Assembly (NCBI GenBank): GCA_903813345.2
Contig: CAIIXF020000009.1
Location: 11,154,030-11,218,029, forward strand
Length of the DNA: 64,000 nt
From: Owenia fusiformis
Lineage: Eukaryota; Annelida; Polychaeta; Sabellida; Oweniidae
Reading direction: 5' to 3'
Below, piece after piece: positions 46,701-57,035 of this stretch. Positions within the stretch are counted from its first letter, which is position 1; each line of letters opens with the position of its first letter. The notes under the pieces are model-generated. The model did not search any database, was not told where the DNA came from, and saw only the letters and a program-made list of their open reading frames with translations. The translations under genes were made by a program, and so were the position numbers.

Positions 46701-49005
46701 GGAACTATGGGTAAAATTGGAACCCAAAGTATTCTGGGTAATATAGGCATACCCTACACACCTGAGAACACTTAATTGAATCTTCTATCTCTTTATTTTT
46801 AAACACTTTTGATAAGTGAACTCAACCCCTACAAATGTTCACATACTCCAACCACAGCAATTCCATTCCTTTTTTAACAAATAAAAAAGCAAAGTGTCCA
46901 ATTTATGATTTTTCTATATTTCAACAGTGAGCACATTCCTAGTCAGACCATTCCTCACTAATTTCTCCTCTTTTAGACCATTCTAGAGAGGAATTCCATG
47001 ACCAGCCTGTTTTTTACTTTAGAGAATATCTGACCTTGGAACTAGGTTAGAAGTCTATCTTTTTTCAACTTCCAATGTCAAATTACGCCAATACAAAGAT
47101 CATTTTAGCGCTAATGTGAGGTCCTCCTTGTGATATAAAAGTCAATTCAGTGCAAGGTCAACTTGTGTAAAGCAAGGTCAATTGCTGGACAGAATTGCAA
47201 ACAACTTTTACAATTGATTTTTGGTAACATTTTGAAAGAAATTACAAATAAATGCCCTTTCATTGATAAAGTTTTTTTCTTTCACATTTGGCACCAGGTA
47301 TAATAAGAGTAAAATGCATCGAGTCTCAGCCCCCCCCCCTCTCCCCCCATATAATGGATTATGTTCCACGGAGGTAGAAGGGTTTGTTGATATAATGGAC
47401 TCAAAACTTAAACCTCAGTCAATTCAGCACCAAAATACGAGTGTATCCAAAAGAATAAGTCATCATACTGAGCTATCTGCCTAAATGATATCAGAATTAT
47501 AGTATTGTATAGTTAGTAAAAGTATAAATGCTTGATAACTTAACTGATTTTACTGACATCTATACTTGAATAAAGAATTCATTTCAATCAATGTGTATGT
47601 AAGTGTATCTGTAATTCTATTTTACTTTACTCTTGGTAGCGAAAACACACAATATACTTAAGTGGCTCCATCTATACATATACTTCACATTATGTGGAAA
47701 CAGTAGGTAGATTTTGCTACACGCCACCTACCACTTTCAAATAAAAGGTTGAATGAACATATGACTGCGCTATATACACAGAAGCATAAGGTTAGATTTT
47801 ATTGTTGACACACCTTGTGGGAGAACAAAAAACAAATCAATGGTCTGAATGTAGAGAAAGAGAAAATCAATCTTTCTATGTTCATACATAAAGCTGCTTG
47901 TTAAAACCATAATACTATGGGCATTCTATTGAAAGCCCATAGTAAAGAAGAAACAGCTTTAAAACACTGATGAATATTTTTGTCCATTGGTTCACTTGTC
48001 TTCTTACTTTACTAGTCTTGCATCAAGGACCCCCACCGTTGCCCTATCTATGTGATTTGAGATGGGTTGTAGGGTTAAAAAGGGTTGAAACAAGACTTTT
48101 TCTTTAAATCCTTTAATTCTTTTAATTTATTTCCTTAATTCATTTTTTGTAGCTCAATTCAATTCTAAGATTTAAAAGCTAAAACCTAGCATTTATAGTA
48201 TATCAAAGGCAACCTTTAACCCATAGTAAAATAAGTCTCAAACTACTTCCGCAATGTGTGAAGTCAACAGACGCCTCAGGCAAATATGCAACAATAACTT
48301 GCACTGTATTGAAATATACTTACTTTTTACTGAATTTTAATATTCAAAAGAACTGAGGTAATCAAGTGCACAATTGATTAAACGATCAGCTCTTATTTGA
48401 AAATGAAAGCTTTTGCTAACTATGAAGGGGTTTGAGAAAATGTCAGACAACAGGAAAAATGGGATGAATACAAGAGTTGCAATTTTAGAATAATTCTAAC
48501 ATTAAAACAATAAAAATTTCCTCAAAACAAAGCAATTTTGAAAATGCAAACAGAGAAAATTGGCTGGTACCTGCTTCTCATGAAATATAAATTCAACTGA
48601 CATGTTTTTTCAAATTGAAATTTTGAAAATAAGTCAGAAGGTACAGTAGTGCTATTTCACTGTTAACTAGAATTTGTCTGGTCAAATAAAACTTGCCACA
48701 CCAAATTTTAGATCCTAGCTACGTCCCTTGACCTATTGGATAATTTTAGAGATGTCTCACACAATGTTTAATACATCATTGTCCAAAGCCTTTATGATTC
48801 ACAGGTATATCGTGGGCCTTTTTTAAATGCCATTTATTTTCAGTCAAGCCTTATCAGTGAACATAACAGAGAGACCAATGAAAAAAATGACCAACAATAC
48901 TTTGCATGGATAATATGTGCCATTGTTCATATACACAAATCATCAACAATAAAATATAAACAACACAAGAAAGAAATGGAAGTTATGATTTGAATTAATA
49001 CTCAC
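43704..49005. other. Non-coding stretch between alternative first exons
   Basis: Holds CACCTGCC MITEs at 45833-45912 and 46134-46242, dispersed repeats at about 44390-44520 and 46860-47000, and a C-run at 47331. No supported gene. A short plus frame at 47263-47484, followed by 'aataaagaattc' at 47571, has no recognisable domain. Confidence 0.45.
46134..46242 (+). mobile_element. CACCTGCC MITE
   Basis: ATGCCACCACCTGTCATTTG at the left and GTGTTGGTGACAT at the right. Same family as 28743-28855, 109 bp. Confidence 0.7.
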
Positions 49006-49036
49006 CCCTCCCTAGAGACTGTTGTCCTAGAAACAT
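49006..49036 (-). CDS. Candidate short alternative first exon
   Basis: Minus strand ATG (49036-49034) followed by M-F-L-G-Q-Q-S-L-G-R and a g|gtgagt donor. It is 31 nt and ends in phase 1 like the other two first-exon candidates. Joined to the exon at 25772 it would read G-R-D-S-H-S-A-S-L-G. It is the most upstream start on this strand. Short length makes a chance match possible. Confidence 0.4.
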
Positions 49037-49559
49037 CGTTGGACGTCAACTGCTCTCCATTTTTACATCATATCTCTTCTCTTTTTTCTGAAATATGAGT
49101 GAGAACATTTTTAATGATTTAAGTAATGTTCAGTCAAACTATGTGATAATAAAACCATATCAGTTAATATTGATTCAAACATGACCGTGCTCTATTCGAA
49201 TTTCTCAACCAATTAGAATGCAGCATAGCCAATATAGAACGTTCTCTAATTCTCCATAGATGCACGACCATGCTCTATTCAATCTGCAATTTGCATTGTT
49301 TTGAGTGACGTCACATCTCAGCTGCACATCTGGGGCTCTGTCCGGGGATAGCTGTTCTTTTTTACTCCCTCCGTAACTACTGTAACTATTTAACTACTGT
49401 TTGCATACACCGTATAAAATCTAAAACGGGGAGTAAAATAGAACAGCCCAAACAAATTCTAAAATTTTTCCGGCCGACTTCAGAATCTTGACAGCATGCG
49501 TATTCTTCCTTCATGCCCGTTCCACAGACACGGCTTTTACTAATTTTTATGTTTGAATC

Positions 49560-49718
49560 GGAATAAATAATGATAGGCCATTCAATATGGTGAAATTCAG
49601 CACTCGTTGGACAAAATGTTAGTACAAATGCACTCACCTTCGGTTCGTGCTTTGTACAACATTCTGTCCAACTCGTGCTGAATTTCACCATATTGAATGG
49701 CCTATCATTATTTATTCC
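49560..49718. repeat. 159-bp palindromic element
   Basis: The left arm starts GGAATAAATAATGATAGGCC and continues through 'attcaatatggtgaaattcagca'. The right arm is its exact reverse complement over 43 bp. Pairing continues imperfectly inward (gttggaca / tgtccaac; ttagtacaaa / tttgtacaac), leaving a small loop around 49635-49650. It could fold into one long hairpin. No coding capacity. Confidence 0.88.
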
Positions 49719-50121
49719 TTAATTATATTTAAGCATCATTGCCCCTGGAGTTTATAACTTGTTGAAGTTAAATCTGAGTGATGTCACAATATACTAATGA
49801 CTACTTTTGTCATTCACAAGTGTATACAATAGTTACCATGGTGATGCTCATAAAATGTCATACATGCTTTGGTTATGATCCTGTGTTTTGAAAACATATT
49901 CACTTATTACCATGGTGATGTTCCTGATGATGCCACACTATACAAAAAAATTATGTGATGTCATCAACAATAGCATTGATCCTCATTTACAAGAATATAT
50001 TTTGAGAAATATTGCAACTATGACCTCATCAAAGGTTGCTATGTGACAAAAATATAGTGTAACAACAAACAAAAATTAACAAAATGTAATATAGAACTAA
50101 TATAATGTAAAAGCACGACAA

Positions 50122-51483
50122 ATGGATGGGAAGATAGAGAGAAAAGTGGATTATAATCCTTCCGTTGATACAAACCACTGGAATTCAACAAAAGTAAAAT
50201 GTAACAATAAAAAAGAATTAGACAAACTAAAAATTGTTGAAAAGGCACTTGAAAAGGAACGGGATATTCAAGCATTTAGTTACAAAAAAGAAAAGCAAGA
50301 AGTCCAAAAACAACTTGACGCATTTGAGAGAGAAAAACAGAAGATCAAGGTTAGAAATGAACCTAAATCTAATCAGACGAAAGTATATACTGGTCAAATT
50401 CCCGCGATAACAAATGTTACAAGGAGCGAGTATTCTGGCGCTCACGTGAGGCATAATCGTGACCAACGTAGTCATTCATTCCATCCTAAGGAACCAATCG
50501 CAACAAAGGTACATGATGCAGCAATTAACAGACTGAAGATAGAACAGCAAAAGCTCCTGCAAGATCAAAAAAAGAAGCACAGATCTGATAAAGACTTACG
50601 TCAATTGCATATGTCACATGGACGACTTGTTGATCATGAACATGCGAAAAAATCATCTCATCATACCAGGTTTCCAGCTTTATCTGATGCAAAAATCAAT
50701 GATCGTAGTCGTAGGGCATCATTACAAGTACCACATGATCATCACCACTACCATAGAAGGGGGTCGTTGGTACATGACCATGACAACTCCACCATCGCAG
50801 CAATTCACAAGGAAAATGTTACACACAAAACTAAATCACATCATAAGCAAAAAGCCCCATCTAGTTTTCGTGACCTAGTCAGTAATGGATCATCTGGTTC
50901 CAGACACGCTCAAAGGAAAATTGATCACACGCAGGCAAAAAGTAATGCTTCAGTGAACTCAGCCTTGTTTGAAAATGTCTTGAATGTACACGACCATGCT
51001 TCAAAATCAAAGCATCATCCTCAAACTGGAGATAAAAATTTTGTACCAATGTGGGCAGACCCCAAACATCACGCCCTTGATGAGGAAAAACTTCAAGAAT
51101 ACCATGACCTGCTGTCGAAAGTGAACCCTAAGGAGCTGGCCCTGTTGATGTTTAGCCACATGCAACATAATATGCCAGGCAGCATAGCACAACACCAAGC
51201 CACACCACATAAACGTAAACTTCTTGCCCTAGAGATTCTCATCCGCCAATTACCAGATATTAGAAAGGAGCTCACAAAGTTCAAGTTTGACCCAGTCGAG
51301 ATGCTGAGTTGCCGTTACCTTAGACTATCCAAGAACAATGTTGAGAGGCTGACAACCATGTGTGAAGACAGTGGCATAGATGTTGGTATCCACCCTCATA
51401 TGACAGAAAGTCAAGTAACTGAGTTCTTTAACACTACATTAGGAGAAGTTAGTCCAGAAAAAAGTTTGTCAACACAACAGTAA
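50122..51483 (+). CDS. Intronless protein with C16orf78-like C-terminus
   Basis: A 453-aa single-exon gene. Residues 28-78 are a Lys/Glu-rich coiled coil (K-K-E-L-D-K-L-K through A-F-E-R-E-K-Q-K-I-K). Residues 90-310 are basic, Ser/His-rich and probably disordered (R-S-H-S-F-H-P; H-D-H-H-H-Y-H-R-R). From about residue 315 a folded region starts with F-V-P-M-W-A-D-P-K-H-H, with helices E-E-K-L-Q-E-Y-H-D-L-L and K-L-L-A-L-E-I-L-I-R. It ends around 391-427 in P-V-E-M-L-S-C-R-Y-L-R-L-S-K-N-N-V-E-R-L and D-V-G-I-H-P-H-M. That last segment matches my memory of the conserved C-terminus of vertebrate C16orf78, whose function is unknown. No signal peptide or membrane segment. ATG chosen as the first in frame; AATAAA at 51944-51949 is a plausible polyadenylation signal. 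Lack of introns suggests a retrogene or a germline-type gene. Confidence 0.75.
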   Translation: MDGKIERKVDYNPSVDTNHWNSTKVKCNNKKELDKLKIVEKALEKERDIQAFSYKKEKQEVQKQLDAFEREKQKIKVRNEPKSNQTKVYTGQIPAITNVTRSEYSGAHVRHNRDQRSHSFHPKEPIATKVHDAAINRLKIEQQKLLQDQKKKHRSDKDLRQLHMSHGRLVDHEHAKKSSHHTRFPALSDAKINDRSRRASLQVPHDHHHYHRRGSLVHDHDNSTIAAIHKENVTHKTKSHHKQKAPSSFRDLVSNGSSGSRHAQRKIDHTQAKSNASVNSALFENVLNVHDHASKSKHHPQTGDKNFVPMWADPKHHALDEEKLQEYHDLLSKVNPKELALLMFSHMQHNMPGSIAQHQATPHKRKLLALEILIRQLPDIRKELTKFKFDPVEMLSCRYLRLSKNNVERLTTMCEDSGIDVGIHPHMTESQVTEFFNTTLGEVSPEKSLSTQQ

Positions 51484-51650
51484 GACAACCAAATGCCCCA
51501 ACTCAATAACATTTCATACATGTACTTCAGCTAAAATTAGACTTGATGTGAGCATTCATGATCAATATGGGTCAAATATACCTGAAACTGAACTTGACCA
51601 AATCATCCCATTAAAATTAAAGCAACTTAATATAACCCTTACATATTCGT

Positions 51651-51903
51651 TAAGGGGACGCATCAAAAGTTCAATGTCTGATAGGAAACTCTTAAAACAT
51701 TTGACAACAACAGAAGGCATAAGATTCAATTGCATACATTTTGATGAGAAAGCATCATGTAAAATCTTTATTTTTAAACCATTCCAAGGTATTCCGATTC
51801 AAAATAGCAAATGTATTGAAATAAATTGAAATGGTTTTGACTCCCCCCTAACTATATTCATTTAGTTTCCTATCAGACATTGAACTTTTGATGCCTCCCC
51901 TTA
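51651..51903. mobile_element. MITE with about 40-bp inverted ends
   Basis: TAAGGGGACGCATCAAAAGT at the left and its near-perfect reverse complement ending CCCCTTA at the right. About 40 bp are inverted, with one or two differences, around a unique core of about 170 bp. It lies 170 bp after the stop of the C16orf78-like gene and before its AATAAA, so it is probably in the 3' untranslated region. Confidence 0.78.
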
Positions 51904-51943
51904 TATGGCAGTAATCAAACTGCCATGTTTTCTTGACTGATAT

Positions 51944-51949
51944 AATAAA
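51944..51949 (+). terminator. Polyadenylation signal AATAAA
   Basis: The first strong AATAAA after the stop at 51483, followed by T-rich sequence. Likely 3' end signal for the C16orf78-like gene. Confidence 0.4.
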
Positions 51950-53100
51950 TCTGTTTAATACATAATTATATATTTCAAGTTTATTTTGTTTTTACAGTAT
52001 ATTAGCCAACAATTTCAGACCCACTGGTTGATAAAATCCCTTTTCTAGTTTGCACCCATTGGAAACCCCACTTGCACCAACTTGATAATACATGTTTCAT
52101 AGCATATTTGTATTATTTTACCTTTAAACCCCTATGCTTTATTATAGAAACCCTTACATATCTCATACCATTCTCATTCTATAATCACTTCATCTAAGCA
52201 CCTTCAAGAGAATCTTCACTCAACAGCTATATCAGAAATCATCCCATGATAATTTGAGAGGTTATAAATCTAAGCCTAATTAAAGTAAGATAATTCTCAT
52301 ATAAAGGAACAGTGGGGGTCTGATATATTTAATTAACAAATCACGTTCAACCACCATGGTGGTGGGAATGTTTTTAATTGAAAAATAAAATCTTACTGAG
52401 AGGTATAAGCAAGATGAACAAAGATGAGGACCACCATAATTTAAAGTATAGATCTGTTTCAAACTCCATGTTTATCCCTAAATAAATTATTTATCAGTTT
52501 CAGATCATATCCTAAATTATAGAAAATTATAGACCACCCAAATCAAGGATCAGCTTTTTGGACCATATCCTACATACACCATATTTTAAATTATTTATTA
52601 GTTTTAAAAGTTTCAAATTAGCAACTTCCATAAATGATACAAACATATTCTTCAAAATTCACTTTAATAATTAATAAATGAATTTTGAATGGCTTTTCGA
52701 TCATAGAAAAGTTTCACATTCATGATTTGTAATAAGTTTAAACTGCTCTGAGATTTGCAAGCTAATACTGCCCTACATAACCCAAAAACAAACCTAGATA
52801 ATAGACAAGATTTATTACAAGCCCCACTTTTGAAAATGTCATTATGACCCAGCAAGTTCTACATCTTTCCCTTTTAAATTCGGTAAATTAAACATATCCC
52901 TTACATGCAATACATGAACTACTAACAAATTAAAATGAATAAATACATTAACGATTTCTTCCTTTTTCACATTACACCACATGAGCACTTTTACTTACAT
53001 ATACTAGATTGTATTTTATTGCCTAACAACAACTAATGCTTTATAGGTGAAGTTTTCCTCTAAAACGTCCGGGGAGAGTTAAGTGCAAAGCAGTACACAT
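51950..53100. other. AT-rich intergenic stretch
   Basis: No supported feature; open frames are short and lack coding character. Confidence 0.5.
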
Positions 53101-53119
53101 TTAGCACAAATCAACTGAT

Positions 53120-53480
53120 AATTGCACTATGCACTCCAATTTCAAAAGTTTCACTCATTCCTCTCTTACACTTTAAACACTACCTTACACTCTTGGAATA
53201 CAAATTTCACTCATTCCTCTCTTACACTCTTCACTGCACTCTGGCTCCACAAGTTTCACTTGTTCCTTTCTTACACTCTTAAAATACAACCTTGCACTGT
53301 GGTTCTATAAGTTTCACTCATTCCTCTCTTACACTCATACAGTACTACCCTGTACTCTGGTTCTACAAGGTTCAATCGTTCCTCTCTTATACTATAGAGC
53401 ACTACACTAGGCCTTTCACTTCAATTCCACAAGGTTCACTCATTCCTCTTTTATACTCGAGATTACTACCTTGAACTCTG
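53120..53480. repeat. Degenerate minisatellite, about 60 bp ('ttcactcattcctctcttacactc')
   Basis: About six imperfect units with 'aagtttcactcattcctctcttacactc' followed by a variable stretch with 'ctaccttgcactctggttctac'. The same family resumes at 54355-54520, so the 41-bp array lies within it. Confidence 0.75.
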
Positions 53481-53635
53481 GTACAGTTATACACTAGCTG
53501 GGGTTTCTATAACAACTGGCGGCTGGCGAAAACGCCGCTTCAAATCCCAGTTACGCCGGTTCAACTTTTGAGAAAACAAATTAGAAAAAAAAATGCCGGC
53601 CCAAATGATGAGAGATTTTGCTGACACATGAGACA

Positions 53636-53808
53636 AATCAATATGTACTGCAGATGCAGTCCAAATCATATGCAAAAATCAATACACCCTGCTGCAGACG
53701 CAATGCAAATCATATGCAAAAATCAATACGTCCTGCAGACGCAGTGCAAATCATATGCAAAAATCAATATGTCCTACAGATGCAGTGCAAGTCATACGCA
53801 AAAATCAA
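53636..53808. repeat. 41-bp tandem repeat, block 1 (4 units)
   Basis: Unit 'atcaatacgtcctgcagacg' + 'cagtgcaaatcatatgcaaaa'. Because 41 is not a multiple of three, successive units read in different frames; overlapping open frames here are by-products of the repeat. Confidence 0.92.
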
Positions 53809-53961
53809 GTTTGGATGAATGATTTACTGAAGATCTTACCTTCCGTCTCTTTATTTGGTCAAAATAAAAGAAATGAAATCTTTCAAAGTTTTCTTCCCCG
53901 AAGTTGAACGCCGTCCCAAAATTACAAATGCGCAAAAAATTGATGGATGCAGAAACAGAAA

Positions 53962-54167
53962 ATCAATACATCCTGCAGACGCAGTGCAAATCATATGCAA
54001 AAATCAATACGTCCTGCAGATGCAATGCAAATCATATGCAAAAATCAATACGTTCTGCAGATGCAGTGCAAATCATATGCAAAAATCAATACGTCCTGCA
54101 GACGCAGTGCAAATCATATGCAAAAATCAATATGTCCTACAGATGCAGTGCAAATCATATGCAAAAA
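53962..54167. repeat. 41-bp tandem repeat, block 2 (5 units)
   Basis: Units start at 53962, 54003, 54044, 54085 and 54126 (exact 41-bp period). Same unit as block 1, separated by about 150 bp of unrelated sequence. Each unit carries a 'gcaaatcatatgcaaa' phrase resembling POU octamer-type sites. Confidence 0.92.
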
Positions 54168-54532
54168 GGTGATAAATAGGTGATAAATAACAAAAAAGAA
54201 ACAAACTTTCATCAATTTATTTCATCGAGCGTAAAAATGTGACCTTGAATTCCCAGGAACTTCTTTTCAAGGGACACACTTTTTTGAGGGGGACACACTT
54301 TTTGAAAATCAATATGTCCCAGGGACACAATCGTGGTCAAACCCATTGAAAACACTGCCTGTACACTGATTCCACAAGTTGCTCTTGTTCCTCTCTTATA
54401 CTCTAGAGTATTACCCCACACTCTTGATTCTACAAGTTTCATTCAATCATCTCTTATACTCTAAGAGTACTACCCTGCACTCTGATTCTATGAGTTTCAT
54501 TCATTTCTCTCCTATAACTTGGTAGTGTTGTC

Positions 54533-54990
54533 GCGATGTGCCATAATAGTATATCGATGCATCACCAATTTTCAGGAGTAAACATTGATACACATCGCGA
54601 TGTACATCGAGAAAAAGTCAGAGAGAAGTGCACTGAAATACCGAACACTAATGCACTAAAATACCGAATGTAACAAACAAATAATAGTACTATGGTACAT
54701 CCGGGTACTTCTTGTAACAGTGAAGTGAAATTAAAGTAAATTTTTTTAGATCAAGTTCATTTTGACAAGCTAAAAGAGTTTTAAAGCGAAAGAATATCAG
54801 AGAACATTGGAAAATGAACTAAGACATGAGAAAGGTAAGAAATTTGCGTCAAAATGACATATGAAAAGGTGATTTTTAGCAAATCTAATTTTTTTTAAAA
54901 CATCGATTTTTTGTTTCAGACATTGCTGCATTGCCAGAATCAGCTTTGGCGATGTATATCGCGATGTATCGATTAATAGCGACAACACTA
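54533..54990. mobile_element. hAT-type MITE with 8-bp target duplication
   Basis: Left end TAGTGTTGTCGCGATG; right end ...GCGACAACACTA. Flanks are TAACTTGG (54525-54532) and TAACTCGG (54991-54998), an 8-bp duplication with one mismatch, as expected of hAT elements. Internal 'tatcgatg' and 'cgcgatgta' phrases occur in both halves. 458 bp, no transposase. Confidence 0.82.
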
Positions 54991-54999
54991 TAACTCGGG

Positions 55000-56476
55000 A
55001 CATAAAAACACTACCTTATATTTCCCTGAGGTGCTAGTATGACAACCTAGCTCAAACCTAACTTTATTTCAAGTATTAATTTGATAATTTCTGACGATGT
55101 ATTTTGATCAAACTTTAATCAGTTGACTTTGTTTATCTGCCTTATTTTTAAGAATGAATTATGTACATATTTTGAGAAACTGAAGTTGAGTGATGCTTCC
55201 AACCAGATTTCATCAGGCACGGGAGACTGACTGATAGGCTCGTTCTCTAAGGCTGCAAAATATAACCATAATATATGGACAGGTAAAAACTAAAAACCAT
55301 GATCTGATACCAAACTTTAAACATATGAAGATGACATCGAGAAACAAGAGAGGCATATTGGTTTCTTTTAAATTTCTATGTACAGTACTGTACATGTACA
55401 GTAACATGAAGTACTTCCTGCACCTATACCAAGATGAAAACAAACCTAGATCTTCATTTTGGAATTACACATTAACAATGATAGGATTCACCAAATCAAT
55501 ACAGGCCCAATTGAGACGACAAGTTCCTTTTGAGCTCTTTTTCCTTCTACATGGAAGTTCTCTGTATGTTGCACTTGTATTTTTGTATAAAAAAGACTAC
55601 AGAATGAGTTTATAATAGCCCAGACTAGAATAATTGCAGTCTTTTCATTACAAATAAATGAACATGATCTTTAGCTCGTGATACGTATTAGATTCCCAAA
55701 ATAAGGTGGGCCTTCAGTATCACATTGGACTGGTCAGAAAAATCAAAATACTTTTTCCGAAATTCCCACGTTTCTGTTAATTTTATAACTCTTGATGCAG
55801 CGATCCACTTGAAAGTTCGTCTTCGGATCGACCACTTAATTATACATCTATATATCATAGTTTAATTACATATAGTATGCATAATTCACCCCTACTTACT
55901 TGATATGCTTGTAGATCAAATATTTTTTTAGTCCACAATCGCCATCTTGAAATTAGTCCAATCAGTAACCAATCAAAATTGAGGATCCAAATATGGCAAT
56001 GGCGGGATATTTAAAACTTTCAAACACCTGTCATTCTTGGTAGTTTAGAAAATACATCACCAAGAAAATGCATTTTCTAAAATTTTGGGGCTCCCAGAGG
56101 GTAAATTTAAATTATGAATTTTACTTTTAGATTTTTATGAAACAAATTGCCTACATCATTATGTATGTTGTAATATACATTAATTAATAAGAGGTACTAA
56201 AGTATTACTACTACACATTTAATTTTTAAATGTTATTATCGAATTCAAATATAAATCAACTATTTTAACTGAGCCAAGTATTGGATGATTGGAGGCAGTA
56301 TTGATCAAATTTGCAAAGGGTTAATTTTATTCTCACCTGTCTCAACAAAACAGGAATATCCCAGAATTCATACAGTCATACTTCTCTTATGTGAACTATA
56401 TCATTGATTGGCCAAGGGTTCATCTATAATCCTGGGAAATGACCTCTTCTGGACGAAAAGCGTGGGAACATCTGAT
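55000..56476. other. Intergenic stretch, no supported gene
   Basis: The longest frame (55325-55615, plus) has no recognisable domain and no upstream signal. Nothing else is seen. Confidence 0.4.
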
Positions 56477-57035
56477 ATGACCAGTTCCCATAACAGTGTG
56501 TCACCTCACTGTATGTACAGTGATCGCCTACTATTAAAAGTGCGTGATCAAAGACTCGACAAGATGCGGAAAATTCGAAATGTCGGAGGAAAGGTATGTT
56601 TGTTTCTCTTTTCTTTACCACCTTAATGACATTTTACCTACAGATGGTATTCCATATGCTGTATAAGAGACTCAAGATTCATTTGGTAACAGGATTCGGT
56701 GATTGGTTCAACCGAAATACCTGAACTGAGTTAATAAATGAAGCAAAATAAAAAAAAACCGCCGAATGAAAATGTATATTTCACCAAATTTTCTGTTTTT
56801 AGATTACCAAAACCACAAAACCAACATGCTTATGGTTAATATACATAATACTTAACATTACATGCATATCAGACGTTCCAACTCCCCTTCAGTATCGAGT
56901 AAGAAGGATGTTATGAAAACAATTTATGATCAGCCAAGTGGGTGATTTTACCATGTGGATTCTAATGATATGTTCTTTGCATTTCAGAGTGGTTGGGTTT
57001 ACATGATTTTACTGTCCTTCATTACGAACTCCTAA
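56477..57035 (+). CDS. Candidate two-exon small membrane protein
   Basis: Exon 1 (56477-56593): ATG, 39 codons, M-T-S-S-H-N-S-V-S-P-H-C-M-Y-S-D ... R-K-I-R-N-V-G-G-K, then donor aaag|gtatgt in phase 0. Exon 2 (56988-57035): acceptor ttctttgcatttcag|ag, encoding S-G-W-V-Y-M-I-L-L-S-F-I-T-N-S then TAA. The 54-aa product would be a basic cytosolic tail plus one short hydrophobic segment. Splice sites are good and the phase fits. The K-S-G-W-V-Y-M-I-L-L-S-F-I stretch faintly recalls the first helix of monocarboxylate transporters, so a truncated SLC16-type gene is an alternative. The true gene may extend to undetected exons. Confidence 0.35.

Noticed and set aside
47263-47484. 73-residue frame followed by AATAAAG
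   Set aside because: Starts in a C-run and has no recognisable domain. The polyadenylation signal alone is too common here.
53962-54167. Possible CRISPR-like array
   Set aside because: Head-to-tail repeats with no spacers, in a eukaryotic genome.
53618-54183. Overlapping frames rich in C-K-S-Y-A-K-I-N
   Set aside because: Produced by the 41-bp tandem repeat read in several frames.
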